A stretch of 20,259 nt of DNA. It comes from a virus. The stretch's first letter is position 1. Each line of letters opens with the position of its first letter. Shown in pieces: positions 13,651 to 19,670 of the stretch. Under the pieces are notes generated by a model that saw nothing but the letters and a program-made list of their open reading frames with translations, was not told where the DNA came from and made no database searches. The position numbers and the translations under genes were made by a program. The stretch is from the IMG/VR virus record IMGVR_UViG_3300006923_000170, positions 1 to 20,259 of that record, one strand, 5' to 3'.

Positions 13651-13911
13651 TTGCATCACTTTCACTTTCCATTCGTATATCCGCAGTAACTTGCCCTGGT
13701 CAATTACATCCAGCAGGTCTTGGACCAGTTCCTCTCTAGTTTTTGGTGGCGGAACATACGGTGGCGGTGCGGGCATCCATGGGTCACCCAGTTTGATACT
13801 GCGCGCTTGGTTCCAGTCGATATGATGCTTGGGGCCGTCGGAAGGCACCAATACATCGCCGTCCTCGTCACATTCATACTCCCACGGCAGTCGATCAATA
13901 ATCCAACTCAT
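13630..13911 (-). CDS. Array gene 2: Pro-rich N-terminus plus shared C-terminal module
   Basis: A 93-residue protein. The ATG at 13911 overlaps the previous stop (ATGA) with a GGAGG site 7 bases upstream. The N-terminus (about 1-30) is acidic with aromatic residues (WIIDRLPWEYECDEDGD). A Pro-rich linker (APPPYVPPPK, 48-57) leads into the 36-residue shared module (58-93, TREELVQDLLDVID ... AREELK). The linker suggests two separate parts: a variable recognition piece and a common helical tail. The function is unknown; the module might mediate oligomerisation or binding to one common partner. Confidence 0.75.
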   Translation of the reverse strand: MSWIIDRLPWEYECDEDGDVLVPSDGPKHHIDWNQARSIKLGDPWMPAPPPYVPPPKTREELVQDLLDVIDQGKLLRIYEWKVKVMQAREELK

Positions 13912-13928
13912 CTCAGCTCCTCCCTTGC
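13908..13928 (-). promoter_or_regulatory. Coupling cassette copy 1 (AREELR-stop / next start)
   Basis: A 21-base unit that reads GCAAGGGAGG...ATGA on the minus strand. It encodes Ala-Arg-Glu-Glu-Leu-Arg-stop of one gene and at the same time supplies the AGGGAGG ribosome site, a 7-base spacer and the overlapping ATG of the next gene. It differs from copy 2 at three bases. Confidence 0.7.
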
Positions 13929-14132
13929 TTCAACAACTCTGTCGATCCACTGCGACTGTTGCTGTGGGTCAGAGTGTTTGCCATTGGCATCGATCACGCC
14001 GAGCAGGCTTCTCATCCGCTGGATGGCTTCCGCAGCATCGTCGCAGTCAAAGCAGATCTGGTGGTCAATGTCGTCCCGATTTGCGTGTTCACGAAGGTCG
14101 TCAACAAGACGTTTGTACTTAGGGTGTGCCAT
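13908..14132 (-). CDS. Array gene 1: small helical protein with shared C-terminal module
   Basis: A 74-residue protein with ATG at 14132 and an AGAGGAGAG site upstream, overlapping the resolvase end by 14 bases. It is mostly helical: KYKRLVDDLREHANRDDID, then CFDCDD, then AAEAIQRMRSLLGVIDANGK. The end (LLGVID ... SQWIDRVVEAREELR) is a more distant version of the module in the next two genes, with an insertion before the Trp. The last codons again form the Shine-Dalgarno and ATGA signal for the next gene. The function is unknown. Confidence 0.72.
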   Translation of the reverse strand: MAHPKYKRLVDDLREHANRDDIDHQICFDCDDAAEAIQRMRSLLGVIDANGKHSDPQQQSQWIDRVVEAREELR

Positions 14133-14529
14133 TGATCTCTCCTCTTGGCCTCATGACTTCTTCCGGTGGCTGTTCGGAAAGGCTGTCGATTACGCCAGTC
14201 GCATCGAGCAAGCCATCCCGACTGGGTGCTGCGGATGCCTTGACCAGATCAAGGTACTCCCACCAAGTAATCAGCACCAAGCTCTCACCCGAGTCTTCGC
14301 GAAACGCTACAGCGTCCACGTTTTCGTTTGGGCAAAGGAACTTGGCAATCTTCTTTCGGCGCTTGGCTTGGATTCTCTTTCCATGCACAAGTAGGTCGAC
14401 CTCTTCGTGCATGCCAAGGCTTCTACCATCACTGGCGTACGCACGCTTTGATTCAAGGCCGCTCTCTTTCGCTTGATTGACCAACTCCCTCTCGTAGGTG
14501 TTGCCTTTTCTTTTGCTTGCGCTTGTCAT
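14119..14529 (-). CDS. Hjc-like Holliday junction resolvase / PD-(D/E)XK nuclease
   Basis: A 136-residue protein. The ATG at 14529 overlaps the previous stop (ATGA) with a GAGGTG site 6 bases upstream. The N-terminal pattern KRKGNTYERELVNQAKESGL (Glu13 or Glu15), then RAYASDGRSLGMHEEVDLLV (Asp45) and RIQAKRRK (Gln54-x-Lys56) fits the archaeal Hjc-type resolvase fold, with Gln in place of the usual Glu in ExK. QxK variants are known in the PD-(D/E)XK superfamily. The C-terminal 40 residues are polar and variable. It would cut branched DNA during phage replication or before packaging, in line with the nearby exonuclease and helicase. Family confidence is good; junction specificity is not proven. 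Confidence 0.75.
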   Translation of the reverse strand: MTSASKRKGNTYERELVNQAKESGLESKRAYASDGRSLGMHEEVDLLVHGKRIQAKRRKKIAKFLCPNENVDAVAFREDSGESLVLITWWEYLDLVKASAAPSRDGLLDATGVIDSLSEQPPEEVMRPRGEINGTP

Positions 14530-14804
14530 TCTGCACCTCGTAGTGGTTTGACCGTGACATCGACAGAGACAGTTACCTCGTGCCGAAACTCCAACTCAGG
14601 CTGTTCCATGTCCCGCACCATGATGTGAAGAACCTTTGGAAGACGCTTTATCTTCGACCGAGAGTAAAGCCACCTGGCGGCTCGTGATGCGGACTCGACC
14701 ATGGTGACGTTCCCGCATGCGATCCATTCGGTGTCGCCCTCCACTCGCGCTTGTCGTTCTACTGGCTTGAGGTCTTGTCTCTTGTCTAGGTGTGCTGCGG
14801 TCAT
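14526..14804 (-). CDS. Small protein of unknown function upstream of the resolvase
   Basis: A 92-residue protein. The ATG at 14804 overlaps the previous stop (ATGA) with an AGGAG site about 7 bases upstream; a longer reading to 14849 lacks this support. It is basic at the N-terminus (HLDKRQDLKPVERQARVEG). It then has a WIACGNVTMVESASRAARWLYSRSKIKRLP segment and ends with beta-strands (EFRHEVTVSVDVTVKPL). The strand-rich end and the basic middle could form a small nucleic-acid-binding domain, but no family is recognised. Confidence 0.72.
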   Translation of the reverse strand: MTAAHLDKRQDLKPVERQARVEGDTEWIACGNVTMVESASRAARWLYSRSKIKRLPKVLHIMVRDMEQPELEFRHEVTVSVDVTVKPLRGAE

Positions 14805-15217
14805 TTGGTTTCTCCTGCTGCGATCGTAAGGCTTGCTAGTGAGTCCCATGAGCGCGTCACACGCTCCACGGCTTTCTTGATTTCCTCGCCACCCCGAGCT
14901 GAAGAGGCAGTTGCCAGGGCGTCTTCGAGGCGGCGCTGCGCGTTCGATACATTGATTTTCTCTACCACGGCATCAATGACATTGCCTTCAACATCCAGGC
15001 CGATGCACTTGAGGTTCTTTAGCATCACTCGAATGTCGGCTGCGTCCTTCGAGGCAACAGCTCGCAAGCCGGATGCAACGATCTCGCTCTGGATGCTTTC
15101 AGGGTCAATCGCATCTGTGATCTTTTCCCTGTCTCCTGTCTGAGCCAAAGCCACCCCAAGAGCAATAAGCTCTAAGTGGTAAAGCCTTGAGTCTCTCATC
15201 TGTTTAGGTGTTCTCAT
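14801..15217 (-). CDS. Helical phage protein, unknown function
   Basis: A 138-residue protein. The ATG at 15217 has an AGGAG site about 7 bases upstream and is preferred over an upstream in-frame start at 15262. It is all-helical: YHLELIALGVALAQTGD, SEIVASGLRAVASKDAADI, then a middle IGLDVEGNVIDAVVEKI and a final helix (GGEEIKKAVERVTRSWDSL). The first half weakly resembles the helical N-terminal domain of DnaB-type helicases, but no ATPase part follows. It is the first gene downstream of the 15218-15571 gap and so may head its own transcript. The function is unknown. Confidence 0.72.
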   Translation of the reverse strand: MRTPKQMRDSRLYHLELIALGVALAQTGDREKITDAIDPESIQSEIVASGLRAVASKDAADIRVMLKNLKCIGLDVEGNVIDAVVEKINVSNAQRRLEDALATASSARGGEEIKKAVERVTRSWDSLASLTIAAGETK

Positions 15218-15436
15218 TACTAACTCCTGATAATGAAATTGTTTCTTGAGCAGGAGCGGCACTGCGCAGCCCCCCTTACCCCCCGTAGCAGATACGGAAG
15301 GAAGAGAAGTTGCGCTAGCGTGTTTCCGTCACTTTCGCGGACACCGCTCGGTTCGCCCCCTTTGCTCACCGAACCACAGGCTCGCCTGTGGCAGCACGCG
15401 ATCAATTTGTGGGCCTCGCGTCACACAGCCCGTAAA

Positions 15437-15493
15437 GGAGGATGCAGGAGTCGAACCTGCGCTGGCGCTTGTGGGGCCAGTGACCATCACCTC
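15437..15493 (-). other. tRNA-like element: intact T-arm, degenerate 5' half
   Basis: On the minus strand, GCAGG-TTCGACT-CCTGC (15444-15460) is a perfect T-arm with a consensus T-loop, followed by ATCCTCC like a 3' acceptor strand. Just before it, CTGGC-n9-GCCAG (15462-15480) is an anticodon-arm-like hairpin, but with a 9-base loop. No D-arm fits and the 5' sequence GAGGTG pairs only partly with the acceptor strand, so a normal tRNA is excluded. It may be a tRNA 3' fragment such as a phage attachment core, a decayed tRNA, or a minimal D-armless structure of about 56 bases. Confidence 0.45.
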
Positions 15494-15515
15494 AACACAA
15501 CTAAAATGGAGTGTC
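15480..15515 (-). repeat. 36-bp direct repeat, copy 1 (next to tRNA-like element)
   Basis: Matches 15551-15586 at 33 of 36 positions. On the minus strand it starts GACACTCCATTTTAG, which would read Asp-Thr-Pro-Phe-stop like the end of the SSB-like gene, but no gene precedes it here. It includes GTGA-TGG-TCAC, a small inverted repeat, and overlaps the tRNA-like structure. Confidence 0.8.
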
Positions 15516-15550
15516 TGATAAGGAAAAGTTGGTACATTTTCTTAAAACAT

Positions 15551-15586
15551 GTGACCATCACCTCAAGACACTTAAAATGGAGTGTC
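15551..15586 (-). repeat. 36-bp direct repeat, copy 2 (end of SSB-like gene)
   Basis: The second copy contains the last codons and TAA of the SSB-like gene plus about 20 bases downstream. In this copy GACACT pairs with AGTGTC (6 bp) around the stop codon, followed by GTGA-TGG-TCAC, so two small hairpins can form in the mRNA 3' end. The starts of the copies are 71 bases apart. Confidence 0.8.
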
Positions 15587-15829
15587 GCCTTCGCCAAGAG
15601 TCGCACCAGCGGGTGCGACTGAGCCCGGTGCTAGCTGATCTTCCTTTGACTGAAACCGGAGACTAAGAAAGCTCCCCGTCCCGTCCTTGCGCTCCTTGAC
15701 CCAACCCGAGATCCAAAACTCCTTGTTCTCGATCTCGCAGCTCCCCCGGTAGTCTGGATGCGTTTCCTTTTCCTTTCGCTCGTTCCGGCTGATGATTCCC
15801 GACATGTTGTTGTCGTACTCTTGAGCCAT
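15572..15829 (-). CDS. Small SSB-like protein with DTPF C-terminal tip
   Basis: An 85-residue protein with ATG at 15829 and an AAAGGGA site about 8 bases upstream. The core (NNMSGIISRNERKEKETHPD, YRGSCEIENKEFWISGWVKE, TGSFLSLRFQSKED) matches a widespread phage/plasmid small protein pattern ('N.RKEK.THPDY.GSC...G..YWISGW.K') with an OB-like, strand-rich composition. The last residues, EGDTPF, mimic the acidic DDDIPF tip through which bacterial SSB docks repair and replication proteins. A flexible linker (about 64-79) separates core and tip, as in SSB. It probably binds single-stranded DNA or competes for SSB partners. It lies with helicase and exonuclease genes. Single-strand binding itself is inferred. 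Confidence 0.78.
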   Translation of the reverse strand: MAQEYDNNMSGIISRNERKEKETHPDYRGSCEIENKEFWISGWVKERKDGTGSFLSLRFQSKEDQLAPGSVAPAGATLGEGDTPF

Positions 15830-16058
15830 TTTTGTTTCCCTTTAGAAGTGCCTGCTGGCGGTTTGAATATGCAACCCTGCAACGCTGCATGAATTGCTGG
15901 TCTTTTGTGTGCGGGAGCTTGTTCACCTTGTGGACCCGCATGACATCCCCAAGAAACTTGAGGATCTCGATTGTGCTTGCTGACTCAACAGCAGACATGA
16001 ACACGTCTGAGTTGAACTTGCCTTTCTCTTTAGTAGTCATCCTGATTGCTCTTGGCAT
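15663..16058 (-). CDS. Small helical protein downstream of the helicase
   Basis: A 131-residue frame. The ATG at 16058 overlaps the helicase stop (TGATG), with an AAAGGG site 6 bases upstream; the later ATG at 16040 is an alternative. Residues 1-75 look real: a basic start (TTKEKGKFNSD), a helix (FMSAVESASTIEILKFLGDVM) and a second basic helix (HTKDQQFMQRCRVAYSNRQQ). Beyond about residue 76 the frame overlaps the whole N-terminal part of the SSB-like gene in another frame (167 bases). It becomes Gly/Arg/Gln-rich without clear structure, so this tail is doubtful. The function is unknown. Confidence 0.6.
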   Translation of the reverse strand: MPRAIRMTTKEKGKFNSDVFMSAVESASTIEILKFLGDVMRVHKVNKLPHTKDQQFMQRCRVAYSNRQQALLKGNKNGSRVRQQHVGNHQPERAKGKGNASRLPGELRDREQGVLDLGLGQGAQGRDGELS

Positions 16059-17617
16059 CACAGACCCTTTGGCTTGAACTTCGGATAGACCTGACGGATT
16101 GGCTTGTGCCACCTATCAGACCCAGATGCGGGCAAACCGATCGAGCTAGCAATCGGCACTATGTCAAGCTTGTTTGCTTGCGTTACGGCGAGCCTGTGCG
16201 CTTGCTTCACTGAGTGGCCGCACCTGTACCCCGCATACAATCGCCCGCGAAGAATGTCATCAAAGTTCTTCTTTGGCTTGTGCTTGACCATGCGGCCCTT
16301 CTTGACCAAGATCGTTCCGTCCAGTTCGCGAACCTTCCGAACGCTCATCTTGTGCTTCCATCCACAAGACGGACATTCCTGACCACCAGTCCTGTAGTTG
16401 TCGCACTTAGGACAGCAGATCGGTTCTGCTTCTGGACCTTGCTGGCTCTCGCGAGTCTGCTTCTCTTTCCTTTGGATGGACCGATTCGTGTCGTCGAGAT
16501 CCCAGGATTGCTCCTGATTCGGTAGCCCATGACGGTCGATGTTTCCGCCGTGGTCAATCAAGAGCGCGTGATCGAGACTCGGGTGGTATCGCAAAATCCT
16601 TCCGGCCGACTGAAGGAAGGTGCTTCTCGCCCCCATGCTGCATGCAAGAATCCCGCAGTAGACGTGAGGAAGGTCAATCGCCTCCCGAAGCACGAACCTA
16701 TTCCAGATGATCTGAATCGCTCCGCTGCGACTCGCTTCAAAAACAGCCTCGCGTGACTCCGAGTTAGACACATACTCCTGATCCTCGATGACTCCCTGGC
16801 TGTTCCGAGTGGCAATCGCGACTCGTTCACCGTCGATGTGGGCAGACGGGATACCGTTCGCCATGAACCGTTCGTGAAAGAAGCGACTCTCCGCGACACC
16901 GGGAGCAAACCCGATCGTCGAAAGTCCCTGCGGATTGAGTCGCTTCCAGTTCTCAAGGACAGTCCCGAAGATCTTCTTCGGGTTGTTGATCTCTGCGTTC
17001 CGCCTTTGCGAAAACTCACCTTCTGAGTTTGTCTTCAGTCGCTCAAGGTCTGGCCGGTCAGGGCCAAAGCACATGACAGGGAGATGCGCCTTGCAGGCAA
17101 GCAAATCACGAAAGGTCGCCTTCGTCACAAGCTTGTCGTAAATGCCACCCATATTCACCGGGGTAGCGGTAAAGCCAAACAGATGAGCGCCAGCCTGCGT
17201 GTGCTTCTGAAAAACCGCCGAAGCCTGACCACCTGTTTGCTGATGTGCCTCGTCAACGATCACCACATCCGCATAAGGAAACGGATGCCGATAGTCACCA
17301 AGGCGAGAAGCGACCGTCTGCAACTGACAAACTTGCAATGGAGCAGATGGGTCCGAAGCCCCGCCAAACTCTGCTGCAACCACCCCGGCATTGATCTGGT
17401 TGCCCGCAGCCACGTCCATGATCTGCTTGGTGTTTGACTTGCGGCAGCTATAGATGGCAACGCGATTGCCCTTCGCTATAGCACCTTTTGCTATCTCCAG
17501 CATGATTGCTGTCTTGCCAGCGCCGCACGGAAGTGCCACGCCGATCTTCTTCTCCCCGGCTCTCGTGAGGCGCTTGACCTCACTGAGCGTTGCGTCCTGA
17601 TGGGGCCAAAGCTTCAC
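16058..17617 (-). CDS. SF2 DNA/RNA helicase with C-terminal zinc ribbon
   Basis: A 519-residue protein. The start is a GTG at 17617 that overlaps the previous stop (GTGA) with a GGAGG site 7 bases upstream; a longer reading to 17665 overlaps the upstream gene. Motif I is PCGAGKT (30-36), motif II DEAH (122-125), motif III FTATP (149-153) and motif VI QSAGRILR (336-343). All are standard for superfamily 2 helicases of the type III restriction/UvsW group. Residues 402-418 form a CPKC-x9-CPSC zinc ribbon, and a basic region about 440-519 follows. It may unwind or branch-migrate DNA in recombination-dependent replication, a UvsW-like role. The neighbouring HTH protein and exonuclease support that. 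Confidence 0.93.
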   Translation of the reverse strand: MKLWPHQDATLSEVKRLTRAGEKKIGVALPCGAGKTAIMLEIAKGAIAKGNRVAIYSCRKSNTKQIMDVAAGNQINAGVVAAEFGGASDPSAPLQVCQLQTVASRLGDYRHPFPYADVVIVDEAHQQTGGQASAVFQKHTQAGAHLFGFTATPVNMGGIYDKLVTKATFRDLLACKAHLPVMCFGPDRPDLERLKTNSEGEFSQRRNAEINNPKKIFGTVLENWKRLNPQGLSTIGFAPGVAESRFFHERFMANGIPSAHIDGERVAIATRNSQGVIEDQEYVSNSESREAVFEASRSGAIQIIWNRFVLREAIDLPHVYCGILACSMGARSTFLQSAGRILRYHPSLDHALLIDHGGNIDRHGLPNQEQSWDLDDTNRSIQRKEKQTRESQQGPEAEPICCPKCDNYRTGGQECPSCGWKHKMSVRKVRELDGTILVKKGRMVKHKPKKNFDDILRGRLYAGYRCGHSVKQAHRLAVTQANKLDIVPIASSIGLPASGSDRWHKPIRQVYPKFKPKGL

Positions 17618-18246
17618 TTGATTGCCTCCACTTCTTTGCGAATGCGATTGACCGAAAGATAGCACGAGACAGACAGCCCGAGGTTGCCAAGCTGAAACTC
17701 AAGCTTGGCGAGGCTCTCCAACGCTCGTCGCTGCGCTCCCGCAACCACTGGGTCGGAAGTGCTGAGGAGTGGCTTGTGTACCATTGGGGTACAACTCGCG
17801 GGCGATGACGGTGAAGGCGACGGCGACAACCCGTGCATGACCTTTGCCTCACGAACGTGCGAAGCCTTGATCTCGCACGAATGGCTGTCAGACGCAATGG
17901 TCGCAGCCGAATCGAAAACATCTTTCAGTTTGTCATCTGGGACTGCCGTGAACTCACGAAGCTTTCGCTCGTTGTTAATGCTTGAAAGCAGTGGATCGCC
18001 GCCGACCTCTGCTTGTAGTTTTTCCTTCGCCACGCTGGCCTGCATCATTTTGTACCCGTAGCTGCGCTGCACTCCCCATGCGTCTCGCAGGTACGATTCA
18101 AACGTATCGAACCCCCGCTCTTTGTAGAGCCTCGCTTCGTTGATCTGCCTGAGCGCCTTCCAAGCTTTCATGCCTGCGTCGAACCCAGACTCGACGATCG
18201 TTTCAAGGTCAGTGAGCGCCTTGCTTATGACTGCGACTTTGGTCAT
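17614..18246 (-). CDS. HTH DNA-binding phage protein, possible replication initiator or regulator
   Basis: A 210-residue protein with ATG at 18246; AAGGA lies 9 bases upstream and the previous stop ends 3 bases before. Residues about 28-75 (AWKALRQINEARLYKERGFD, TFESYLRDAWGVQRSYGYKM) match a helical, HTH-like domain ('L..I...RLY.....TFE.Y....WG.SRSYAY') common in phage and plasmid proteins. The middle (about 137-165) is Ser/Pro-rich and flexible. The C-terminus is again helical (RRALESLAKLEFQLG). It is coupled by GTGA to the helicase, so it may load or target the helicase or regulate this operon. The exact role is inferred. Confidence 0.75.
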   Translation of the reverse strand: MTKVAVISKALTDLETIVESGFDAGMKAWKALRQINEARLYKERGFDTFESYLRDAWGVQRSYGYKMMQASVAKEKLQAEVGGDPLLSSINNERKLREFTAVPDDKLKDVFDSAATIASDSHSCEIKASHVREAKVMHGLSPSPSPSSPASCTPMVHKPLLSTSDPVVAGAQRRALESLAKLEFQLGNLGLSVSCYLSVNRIRKEVEAIK

Positions 18247-18248
18247 TC

Positions 18249-18608
18249 CTACTTAATCCTTATTCCATTGACGGTGCGTCCTGCAAATCTGACCTTTCGG
18301 TCGACCCACAGGGTTATTTCCTGGCCTGCCCACTCGCGAACATCTGTCCCGAACTTGCGGACGAGAGACTTGCGATTAGTTGAATTTAGGACGAGCTGCT
18401 TCTGCTTACCCTCAAATTCCAGCGTGTATACCGTGTCTTCCTTTCGCCCCTTATCAAACTCGACGTTTCGATATCGGTGGCAGCGAATCACCTTCACCAC
18501 CACGTCACCAACATCGAGGATGTCCTCACTGCTGAGCCACGGAGATTCTTTCATCTCACTGCTGCGGCCCTCAAAGACTTCGCCTCCCGGCTTTGATTGC
18601 TTAGGCAC
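18249..18608 (-). CDS. Conserved small phage protein of the recombination module
   Basis: A 119-residue protein. The GTG at 18608 overlaps the exonuclease end by 8 bases and has a GGAGG site 7 bases upstream; the in-frame TTG at 18632 is not preferred. Residues about 30-119 form a beta-rich domain. Features include DVGDVVVKVIRCHRY, TVYTLEFEGKQKQLVLNSTN and a Trp near WAGQEITLWVDRKVRFAGRT, ending in NGIRIK. The pattern 'LVLN.TN...L...FG.D...W.G..I.L......F.G....GIRI' is one I associate with phage proteins beside RecE/lambda-type exonucleases. It may bind single-stranded DNA or partner the nuclease, but the function is unproven. Confidence 0.72.
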   Translation of the reverse strand: MPKQSKPGGEVFEGRSSEMKESPWLSSEDILDVGDVVVKVIRCHRYRNVEFDKGRKEDTVYTLEFEGKQKQLVLNSTNRKSLVRKFGTDVREWAGQEITLWVDRKVRFAGRTVNGIRIK

Positions 18609-19455
18609 TGAATCCCTCCAATTCTTCCTCAAGGTTCTTCAAGTCCCACGGATTGAGGGAAAGAAGGTTCGGCTTGTCCTCCCAGTCTTCCGACCAGTCG
18701 CCGAGCGACCTGCGGTTCTTCAGGTCGCCAAGCAAGGCAACGTAGCTTTCGCTTCCCCGTTCGCGAGAGATCGGGTCGAACAAGTACTGAACGATCCGGT
18801 GCGGAGCGACTGACTCGACTACCCAGAATACGAATCGAACTGGCTTTTCATGGACATGCGCCAGTCCCGAGGAGTAGTGAGCATCTTGCAGCCAATAAAG
18901 CATGTTCTTTGCGACTCGCTCCCATTTGCTAGGTGCGACCGATTCAGTGACTTTGAGGTCATAGCAGACGACATGACTCTCACCGACGTACATAAAGTCT
19001 GGCTTGCAACGGCAAGCGATGCCCGTTCCGTGGTCCGTCCAGAAGACAGGCTTCTCAAACTCGATGCCATCCATCTCGATCAACGTCCCGAGAGTATGCC
19101 CCAACACCGAGTTGCAGCATCCCACGATACGCTTGAAGTCGTTGTCCTTGACGACGACCTTACCCTGCGCCTTCGAGTATTCACGAAAAGCAGAAGCAGG
19201 CTTTGGATTCAACGAGCCATTCTTCTTCAGGCAGTCGGCTGGATAGAAGGAAACCAGCTCCTCGACACTCTTCTTCTCTAGCAGCACCTTGTGAACTAAA
19301 TCGCCGATCATCACGCAACTCTTGTCGCTTATGTCAGGCGAGGTTTCGCTGCGCTCCTCATGGCGGCGATTGAAAAGGGAAACGTCCCGGTAAAAGTCCT
19401 TCAACTGTGTCGCACTCAACAGGTTGACTAGCGACTGGTATTCTTCGTTTTCCAT
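18601..19455 (-). CDS. RecE/exodeoxyribonuclease VIII-like PD-(D/E)XK exonuclease
   Basis: A 284-residue protein with ATG at 19455 and an AAAGGAAG site about 5 bases upstream. The RecB-type nuclease signature is present: His55 in GDLVHKVLLE, Glu134 in IEFEKP, Asp153 in CKPDFMYVG, Asp166-x-Lys168 in YDLKVT, and a QxxxY helix (Gln190-Tyr194, LQDAHYSSGL). This matches the catalytic core of RecE (exonuclease VIII), which degrades 5'-ended strands and leaves 3' tails for annealing. The C-terminal 40 residues are acidic. No RecT-like annealing protein is evident; the next small gene or one outside the window may fill that role. It overlaps the CsrA-like gene by 28 bases. Confidence 0.85.
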   Translation of the reverse strand: MENEEYQSLVNLLSATQLKDFYRDVSLFNRRHEERSETSPDISDKSCVMIGDLVHKVLLEKKSVEELVSFYPADCLKKNGSLNPKPASAFREYSKAQGKVVVKDNDFKRIVGCCNSVLGHTLGTLIEMDGIEFEKPVFWTDHGTGIACRCKPDFMYVGESHVVCYDLKVTESVAPSKWERVAKNMLYWLQDAHYSSGLAHVHEKPVRFVFWVVESVAPHRIVQYLFDPISRERGSESYVALLGDLKNRRSLGDWSEDWEDKPNLLSLNPWDLKNLEEELEGFSA

Positions 19456-19670
19456 GGCTTCCTTTCTGATTGTGACCGCTTAGCTGCCACTCCTCCGTCC
19501 CTGCTTGCCGCGCCGGTTTTTGATAGGCGTCCAACGCGAACGTCCTGCGGCGCATCCACGACAAGCTTTGCTTTGTTTGACCCTGCTACCTCAACGAAGA
19601 CATGAACTTCGTCGCCGGTTGGCAGAGTCAGCAAGATTCCCTCTTTATTACGTCTAGTGAGAACTAACAA
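19428..19670 (-). CDS. csrA: CsrA-like RNA-binding regulator, divergent
   Basis: An 80-residue protein. It is read from a TTG at 19670 that overlaps the previous gene's stop by 7 bases, with an AAGGGAG site about 8 bases upstream. The N-terminus MLVLTRRNKEGILLTLPTGD and the following EVHVFVEVAGSNKAKLVVDAPQDV match the five-strand CsrA/RsmA fold. Leu4 and Arg6 are kept, and Arg48 in VRVGR corresponds to the RNA-contact Arg44 of E. coli CsrA. It differs in a longer first loop and a 30-residue basic/polar tail in place of the short C-terminal helix. CsrA dimers bind GGA motifs in mRNA leaders and block or stabilise translation. A phage copy may act on phage or host messages; this is inference. 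Confidence 0.82.
   Translation of the reverse strand: MLVLTRRNKEGILLTLPTGDEVHVFVEVAGSNKAKLVVDAPQDVRVGRLSKTGAASRDGGVAAKRSQSERKPWKTKNTSR

Larger units (their letters stand above)
15218..15571. other. Gene-free region with tRNA-like structure and repeat
   Basis: About 350 bases without a credible gene. It contains a perfect 7-bp hairpin CCACAGG-CTCG-CCTGTGG (15374-15391), C/G-rich runs near 15275-15290, a tRNA 3'-end-like structure (15437-15480) and copy 1 of a 36-bp direct repeat. A plus-strand frame across it translates the antisense of the tRNA-like part (GGCRSRTC) and is not believed. The stretch may hold a promoter for the genes to its left, an attachment site or a replication signal; none can be proven from the sequence. 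Confidence 0.5.

Noticed and set aside
15374-15391. Perfect 7-bp hairpin with tetraloop as a terminator
   Set aside because: No T-run follows on either strand; kept only as part of the gene-free region description.
15480-15586. Direct repeats considered as a CRISPR array
   Set aside because: There are only two imperfect copies, one of them inside a gene end; no regular spacers or cas genes are present.
15233-15622. A plus-strand open frame of 129 codons across the gene-free region
   Set aside because: It lacks a ribosome site and part of it (GGCRSRTC) is the typical translation of antisense tRNA sequence; it also runs into the antisense of the SSB-like gene.
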